The translations under genes were made by a program, and so were the position numbers. From positions 1 through 57,296 of the forward strand of contig NZ_FOHE01000023.1 of the NCBI RefSeq assembly GCF_900111445.1: a DNA stretch of 57,296 nucleotides, written 5' to 3'. Every line of letters starts with the position of its first letter. The stretch's first letter is position 1. Positions 53,473 to 57,296 of the stretch are shown here, piece after piece. The notes beneath the pieces were generated by a model. It saw only the letters and a program-made list of their open reading frames with translations. It was not told the origin of the DNA and ran no database searches. Source of the DNA: Oceanobacillus limi. GTDB lineage: Bacteria; Bacillota; Bacilli; Bacillales; Amphibacillaceae.

Positions 53473-53910
53473 ATGCGTACAACTTTCATGGCGAATGAAA
53501 ATAATATCGAACGCAAATGGCTTGTTGTGGATGCTGAAGGCCAACGTTTAGGTCGTTTAGCTAGTGAAGTGGCTGCAATTCTTCGTGGAAAGCACAAACC
53601 AACTTACACACCACACGCTGACACAGGTGATAATGTGATCATTATCAATGCTGAAAAAATCGAATTAACAGGAAACAAAATTAATGACAAAATGTACTAC
53701 CGTCATTCAGGACATCCAGGTGGATTAAAAGAACGTAATGCATACGAAATGCGTACGAAATACCCTGAGCAAATGTTAGAGCTTGCGATCAAAGGAATGC
53801 TTCCAAAAGGTTCTTTAGGACGTAAAATGGGTAAGAAATTACATGTATTCAGAGGTTCTGAACACAATCATCAAGCACAAAAACCAGAAGTTTACGAACT
53901 TCGTGGATAA
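53473..53910 (+). CDS. rplM: 50S ribosomal protein L13
   Basis: L13 is an early 50S assembly protein. The 145-residue protein begins [20 protein letters not shown] and ends [19 protein letters not shown], as in B. subtilis. The frame is open from 53449, but the ATG at 53473 is preceded by GGAGGG and is conserved. Confidence 0.97.
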   Translation: MRTTFMANENNIERKWLVVDAEGQRLGRLASEVAAILRGKHKPTYTPHADTGDNVIIINAEKIELTGNKINDKMYYRHSGHPGGLKERNAYEMRTKYPEQMLELAIKGMLPKGSLGRKMGKKLHVFRGSEHNHQAQKPEVYELRG

Positions 53911-53929
53911 TTAAAAGGAGGTTAATCAA

Positions 53930-54322
53930 TTGGCACAAGTACAATACTACGGCACAGGACGTCGTAAAAGTTCAACTGCACGTGTACGTTTAGTACCAGG
54001 AACTGGTAATGTAACAATTAATGGTCGTGACGCGAAAGACTATTTCCCATATGAAACTCAACTTCTAATTCTAAATCAGCCACTGAAGGCTACAGAAACA
54101 GATGGCACGTATGATGTATTAGTAAACGTTGATGGTGGAGGTTTTACTGGCCAAGCTGGTGCTATCCGCCACGGAATTGCTCGTGCTCTTTTAGAAGCAG
54201 ATCCAGAATATCGTGCTTCTTTAAAACGCGAAGGATTCTTAACTCGTGACGCTCGTATGAAAGAACGTAAGAAATACGGTCTTAAAGGCGCTCGTCGTGC
54301 ACCACAGTTCTCAAAACGTTAA
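53930..54322 (+). CDS. rpsI: 30S ribosomal protein S9
   Basis: S9 reaches the P-site tRNA with its C-terminal tail. The 130-residue protein starts with TTG ([20 protein letters not shown]) and ends with the conserved [21 protein letters not shown] precedes it. The 3' end of rpsI is a known insertion site for integrative elements in streptococci, and a recombinase relic follows here. Confidence 0.98.
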   Translation: MAQVQYYGTGRRKSSTARVRLVPGTGNVTINGRDAKDYFPYETQLLILNQPLKATETDGTYDVLVNVDGGGFTGQAGAIRHGIARALLEADPEYRASLKREGFLTRDARMKERKKYGLKGARRAPQFSKR

Positions 54323-54335
54323 TATATTTACGTTC

Positions 54336-54372
54336 AAAGACTCTCAATCAATTTGGTTGGGGGTCTTTTTTG
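54336..54372 (+). terminator. Terminator after rpsI
   Basis: AAAGACTCTCAATC (54336-54349) pairs with GGTTGGGGGTCTTT (54355-54368) with three G-U pairs, followed by T to 54371. Confidence 0.9.
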
Positions 54373-54420
54373 TGTGAGAAACACTTTTGACCACGTTTTA
54401 GTACGGAAATTGACATCCTT

Positions 54421-54622
54421 TTACATCTCCATATACTTAATAAATTTCTCTACTGTTAAATTATATGGGTGTAGTTGTTCATTGTCATTTGAATTCAGAA
54501 TAACCTAATTCTCTTGTACCATTTTTAATATTTGCTCCCCATTCCAATAATAGTGATGCAAGTGTGTGTCTGAAACGGTGTATTGTAGTCTTCTTAAGAA
54601 GCTTACGTATTTTTACTACTGA
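54421..54622 (-). pseudogene. Decayed C-terminal fragment of a tyrosine recombinase (integrase)
   Basis: The minus strand from 54622 reads a 45-codon fragment with IHRFRHTLASLLLEWGANIK and RELGYS. This is the conserved H-x-x-R-H-T box and helix of phage or ICE tyrosine integrases (family pattern H-x-x-R-H-T-x-A-S-L-L-L-x-x-G). The frame stops at 54487-54485. The catalytic-tyrosine stretch MNNYTH follows at once in another frame, and then VEKFIKYMEM ends at 54421. The N-terminal two thirds are absent. It is a dead remnant beside the rpsI 3' end. Confidence 0.7.
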
Positions 54623-54637
54623 CTAAATGATGGACAC

Positions 54638-54666
54638 AAAAAAAGATCTATGCAGAATATAGATCT
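54638..54666 (-). terminator. Minus-strand terminator
   Basis: AGATCTAT (54644-54651) and ATAGATCT (54659-54666) form an 8-bp stem. Read on the minus strand it is followed by a run of seven T (A at 54638-54644). It could end a transcript of the two small minus-strand ORFs. Confidence 0.65.
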
Positions 54667-54835
54667 AACGATTATAGAAGTATTTAATGAAAATAAGATA
54701 ATTTAGATTCGAGAAATATGGTATGAATATATATTAAAAAACATACAAAGGATCAGTGAATCCAATTCTCTGATTCTTTGAAGAAATTCCAAAAGTTCAA
54801 CGATTTACAGTTCTAACTTTTCCGGTAATCTACTT

Positions 54836-54925
54836 TTAGTTTAAATAATCCATACAGACTAGTAATGCGAAAAGAATAACAAAAACTGCTGCCCAGTCCC
54901 TCTTACTAGTCTTATTATTTTTCAC
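54836..54925 (-). CDS. Tiny single-span membrane peptide ORF
   Basis: GTG at 54925 opens 29 codons: a basic N terminus (MKNNKTSKRDW) followed by a hydrophobic span (AAVFVILFALLVCM) and a short tail DYLN. It starts four bases after the stop of the 62-codon ORF upstream. I do not recognise it. The ribosome binding site is weak. Small hydrophobic peptides of this shape include type I toxins and membrane-stress peptides, but nothing assigns this one. Confidence 0.4.
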   Translation of the reverse strand: MKNNKTSKRDWAAVFVILFALLVCMDYLN

Positions 54926-54929
54926 TTTG

Positions 54930-55118
54930 TTATACCATGTTATTTTTAATAGATATAATATAAAACAGGAAAAATGAAAATTTAATTACTACAGAAGGCT
55001 CGACTAGGTTGTAAGCTAAATAATAAATTGAAACAAAAAGGATAACTGATAGGAAGGTCCTAGTTTTTCTGAATTTTTTATCGTTAAAAATGAACTCAAT
55101 AATATTATTCTTCACCAA
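54930..55118 (-). CDS. Small hydrophobic protein of unknown function
   Basis: GTG at 55118 follows GGGGAAGGA at about 10 bases and opens 62 codons. The product has two predicted membrane segments (about residues 20-38 and 43-58) and a charged start (MVKNNIIEFIFNDKKFRKTR). No family is recognised. Together with the tiny downstream ORF it looks like a two-gene unit, possibly cargo left from the decayed integrative element. Confidence 0.45.
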   Translation of the reverse strand: MVKNNIIEFIFNDKKFRKTRTFLSVILFVSIYYLAYNLVEPSVVIKFSFFLFYIISIKNNMV

Positions 55119-55454
55119 ATCAATCCTTCCCCAAGTAAGTAATGTTAAAAGTCAACCCTTTATAAATTACGATAACATAAATGTTTGAGAGGAAATATTA
55201 ATAAATTGATGTTTGAAAATCATCAACGCTAGTTCAAAATATATTCAGTCCCCTCGAATGGCATGTTTAATCGCTGTAATAATATTGTTTTACAATACGC
55301 ATATGACCTCCGAAAAGCAAAATTTATTTCAAGGAAAGAACATGAAATCTAATAATAGTCACATAATATAAGCAAACAATTTGATATGTAAACGTTTTTA
55401 AAACTATCATTAATTTGTAAGATAATAACAGCTTAGAAAGGAAGCGATTTTGCT
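55119..55454. other. Divergent spacer between the small ORFs and the aldehyde dehydrogenase gene
   Basis: No gene. The right end holds a possible promoter and cre-like site for the aldehyde dehydrogenase. The left end holds the ribosome binding site of the minus-strand ORF. I did not find a convincing minus-strand promoter. Confidence 0.4.
55381..55410 (+). promoter_or_regulatory. Possible promoter overlapping a cre-like site, aldehyde dehydrogenase gene
   Basis: TTGATA (55381-55386), an 18-base spacer and TATCAT (55405-55410). Between them ATGTAAACGTTTTTA (55386-55400) matches the CcpA cre consensus WTGNAANCGNWNNCW at all but one fixed position. Carbon catabolite repression is therefore plausible. 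Confidence 0.4.
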
Positions 55455-56915
55455 TTGGGAACATATACAAAACAATTTATAGCAGGTAATTGGGAAGAGG
55501 GTTCTAGTAATAGCGTTATAAAAAATGTAAATCCATATACAAATGATATAATCAATGAAATAAAAGGTGCATCAAAAGAAGATCTTAATCGTGCGTATGA
55601 GGCTTCAAAAGATGCTCAAAAAGCATGGGAGGATAAACTGCCTGGAGAAAAACGAGAAGTAATGGAAAAGGCGGCACAGATCTTTGTTGAGAGAAAAGAG
55701 GATGTAATTGATTGGTTAATAAAAGAATCAGGTAGTACAAGGGTGAAAGCGGAAATTGAATGGGGAGGGACTGTTAATACACTAAAAGAAGCTTCTTCCT
55801 TTCCATACCGAATGACGGGATCAATCTTACCTTCGAATGTACCTGGTAAGGAAAATCGAATTTATCGTTCTGCTAAAGGTGTCGTAACAGTAATATGTCC
55901 GTGGAACTTTCCTTTAATATTAACGATGCGTTCTGTTGCGCCTGCACTTGCAACTGGTAATAGCGTACTATTGAAGCCAGCATCTGCAACACCAGTTACT
56001 TCTGGGTTTCTAATTGCTGAAATCTTTGAACAAGCAGGACTTCCTAAAGGAGTACTTAGTGTAATTGTTGGGAAAGGTTCTGAAATCGGCGATGATATTG
56101 TAGAACATCCGATTCCGAAGCTAGTTTCATTTACTGGCTCAACAGAGGTTGGACGTCGAATTGGGGAAATAGCTGGACGTACATTAAAAGATGTTGCATT
56201 AGAATTGGGTGGAAATAATGTTCTCATTGTATTAAATGATGCTGATCTTGACCGTGCAGCTGAAGCCGCTGCGTTTGGTGCATACTTACACCAAGGACAA
56301 ATTTGTATGTCTTTAAATCGGGTTGTAGTAGATGCTAATGTTTATGACAAATTCGTTGGTAAATTTAAGGATAAAGTTAGCCAGTTGAAGGCGGGAGATC
56401 CAGCAGATCCTGAAACTGCAGTCGGCCCGTTAATAAATAGTAGTGAAGTAGAAAGGATTCAAAAAGAAATTGAAACAAGCAAAGCAAAAGGTGCCAAAGT
56501 TGTAATAGGTGGACAAGCTGAAGGGAATGTATTACACCCTACCATTCTAAGTGATGTTACGAATGATATGCCTGTTGCCCAAAACGAAATGTTTGGTCCT
56601 GTGTCCTCTGTTATTAAAGCGGAAGATGAACAAGATGCGATTCGCATTGCCAATGATTCTCCATATGGTTTAAGTGGTGCCGTATTTAGCAAGGATTTAA
56701 ATCATGGAGTAAAGGTTGCTAAACAAATTGAAACAGGTATGATCCATGTAAACGATCAATCTGTTAATGAAGAAGCACATGTTGCTTTTGGTGGTGAAAA
56801 GGGATCTGGAGTAGGAAGATTCGGCGGTGAATGGGCAATAGAGAAATTTACAACAGTTAAGTGGATTAGTGTACAAGAGGATGACCGTTTCTATCCATTT
56901 TTTAAGCAAAAATAA
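55455..56915 (+). CDS. NAD(P)-dependent aldehyde dehydrogenase (YfmT/vanillin-type)
   Basis: The 486-residue enzyme oxidises an aldehyde to the acid. Catalytic residues are all present: Asn151 in CPWNFPL, Glu250 in LELGGNN and the nucleophile Cys284 in QGQICMS; the nucleotide-binding FTGSTEVGRRIG is intact. It resembles B. subtilis YfmT and benzaldehyde or vanillin dehydrogenases, so aromatic aldehydes are possible, but the substrate is not certain. TTG 55455 follows AAAGGAAG at 10 bases. It lies alone between mobile-element remains, unlike the Bacillus order beyond rpsI. Confidence 0.88.
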   Translation: MGTYTKQFIAGNWEEGSSNSVIKNVNPYTNDIINEIKGASKEDLNRAYEASKDAQKAWEDKLPGEKREVMEKAAQIFVERKEDVIDWLIKESGSTRVKAEIEWGGTVNTLKEASSFPYRMTGSILPSNVPGKENRIYRSAKGVVTVICPWNFPLILTMRSVAPALATGNSVLLKPASATPVTSGFLIAEIFEQAGLPKGVLSVIVGKGSEIGDDIVEHPIPKLVSFTGSTEVGRRIGEIAGRTLKDVALELGGNNVLIVLNDADLDRAAEAAAFGAYLHQGQICMSLNRVVVDANVYDKFVGKFKDKVSQLKAGDPADPETAVGPLINSSEVERIQKEIETSKAKGAKVVIGGQAEGNVLHPTILSDVTNDMPVAQNEMFGPVSSVIKAEDEQDAIRIANDSPYGLSGAVFSKDLNHGVKVAKQIETGMIHVNDQSVNEEAHVAFGGEKGSGVGRFGGEWAIEKFTTVKWISVQEDDRFYPFFKQK

Positions 56916-56956
56916 AAAAGAAGAATTAATGAAAAAGAGAATCGTCCTAAATAATA

Positions 56957-57296
56957 TGTACCCTTTGTAAAGGACTTTTAAAAAAAAAGACTATGCTACA
57001 CTGGAAAGGTGATTCCTGTATTGTACAGGGGTCATCTTTTTTAGATTCCATTGATATCTGTAATTGTTGTAATAAGTCATATAACTCTTAATTTCACGCT
57101 TTAACTCATTTAGTGTTTCACAAGGTTTAATATATGCTTCATCTTTGAAATGCCCAAAAAATGATTCTTGTGGGGCGTTATCCCAACAGTTTCCTCGCCT
57201 TGACATGGATTGTCCTAAACCATATTTCTTAACCATTTTTTGATAGGTAGGGTTTGTATAGTGAAATCCTTGATCCGAATGGATGAAAGCTCCCTC
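56957..57296 (-). mobile_element. IS3-family (IS150-like) insertion sequence, one end
   Basis: The element end is probably TGTACCCTTTGTAAAGGACT at 56957, which resembles IS150-group ends beginning TGTA. It carries the 3' part of an IS3-type orfB reading leftward. The rest lies beyond the window, so intactness and target duplication cannot be judged. Confidence 0.75.
56991..57296 (-). CDS. IS3-family transposase OrfB, C-terminal part (cut by window edge)
   Basis: The frame is open from the window edge to TAG at 56991-56993 (about 100 codons). It has the integrase-core motif HSDQG with the second catalytic Asp (near 57280), then QSMSRRGNCWDNAPQESFFG with the catalytic Glu, and the closing TPVQYRNHL typical of IS150-group transposases. 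An internal ATG at 57236 is not the real start. Confidence 0.85.
   Translation of the reverse strand, partial: EGAFIHSDQGFHYTNPTYQKMVKKYGLGQSMSRRGNCWDNAPQESFFGHFKDEAYIKPCETLNELKREIKSYMTYYNNYRYQWNLKKMTPVQYRNHLSSVA

Larger units (their letters stand above)
54373..54835. other. Relic region between the rpsI terminator and the small ORFs
   Basis: A low-GC stretch with no intact conventional gene. It holds the recombinase fragment (54421-54622), a minus-strand terminator (54638-54666) and a hairpin AAAGGATCAG/CTGATTCTTT (54747-54779) that could also end minus-strand transcripts. Confidence 0.5.

Overview
The window is a low-GC Firmicute chromosome segment, most like a halotolerant Bacillaceae (Oceanobacillus/Virgibacillus type). 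The evidence is the Bacillus gene order ctsR to rpsI, the AGGAGG ribosome binding sites, frequent TTG/GTG starts, and r-protein sequences very close to Bacillus subtilis. I saw no tRNA, rRNA or CRISPR. Family assignments rest on recognition of the protein sequences; no database search was run.

Layout. (1) 1-500: right end of an ISL3-family insertion sequence with a broken transposase. (2) 800-2460: a minus-strand NUDIX hydrolase, then a plus-strand MgtC/SapB-type membrane protein. (3) 2566-7350: the heat-shock operon ctsR-mcsA-mcsB-clpC with a near-consensus promoter and a CtsR operator at +1. (4) 7490-11962: radA, a PIN/TRAM membrane protein (yacL) and gltX. The genes normally found here in Bacillus, disA (after radA) and ispD-ispF (before gltX), are missing. 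(5) 12010-16009: a cysteine T-box controlling cysE-cysS-mrnC-rlmB-rae1. (6) 16175-22236: sigH, rpmG, secE, nusG, rplKA, rplJL (with an L10 leader) and rsmC. (7) 22237-34425: rpoB-rpoC, then rplGB-rpsL-rpsG-fusA-tuf. (8) 34633-49360: the S10-spc-alpha ribosomal protein supercluster, from two tandem promoters, through secY, adk, infA and rpoA to rplQ. map, normally between adk and the KOW-protein gene, is missing. (9) 49361-49948: a noncoding spacer with a family of imperfect palindromic repeats. (10) 49949-54372: the energy-coupling module ecfA1-ecfA2-ecfT, truA, then rplM-rpsI. (11) 54373-57296: an accessory stretch holding a decayed tyrosine-recombinase fragment next to the rpsI 3' end, two tandem tiny membrane ORFs on the minus strand, an aldehyde dehydrogenase, and the end of an IS3-family (IS150-like) element cut by the window edge.

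How it works together. Most genes build or run transcription and translation: RNA polymerase core subunits, NusG, elongation factors, initiation factor IF-1, more than 30 ribosomal proteins, two tRNA synthetases and several rRNA/tRNA modification enzymes. Added to these are Sec export (SecE, SecY), stress proteolysis (McsB/ClpC) and the stationary-phase factor SigH. Regulation visible in the sequence is mostly at the RNA level: a T-box, an L10 leader attenuator, a probable L13 leader, and unassigned structured leaders before nusG, rplK, tuf, rpsJ and rpoA.

I found no clear new multi-gene system. The observations most worth a second look are the recombinase relic beside rpsI, the palindromic repeat family at about 49.4-49.7 kb, the structured rpoA leader, the hairpin between the ribosome binding site and start codon of nusG, and the three gene losses from otherwise fixed gene order.
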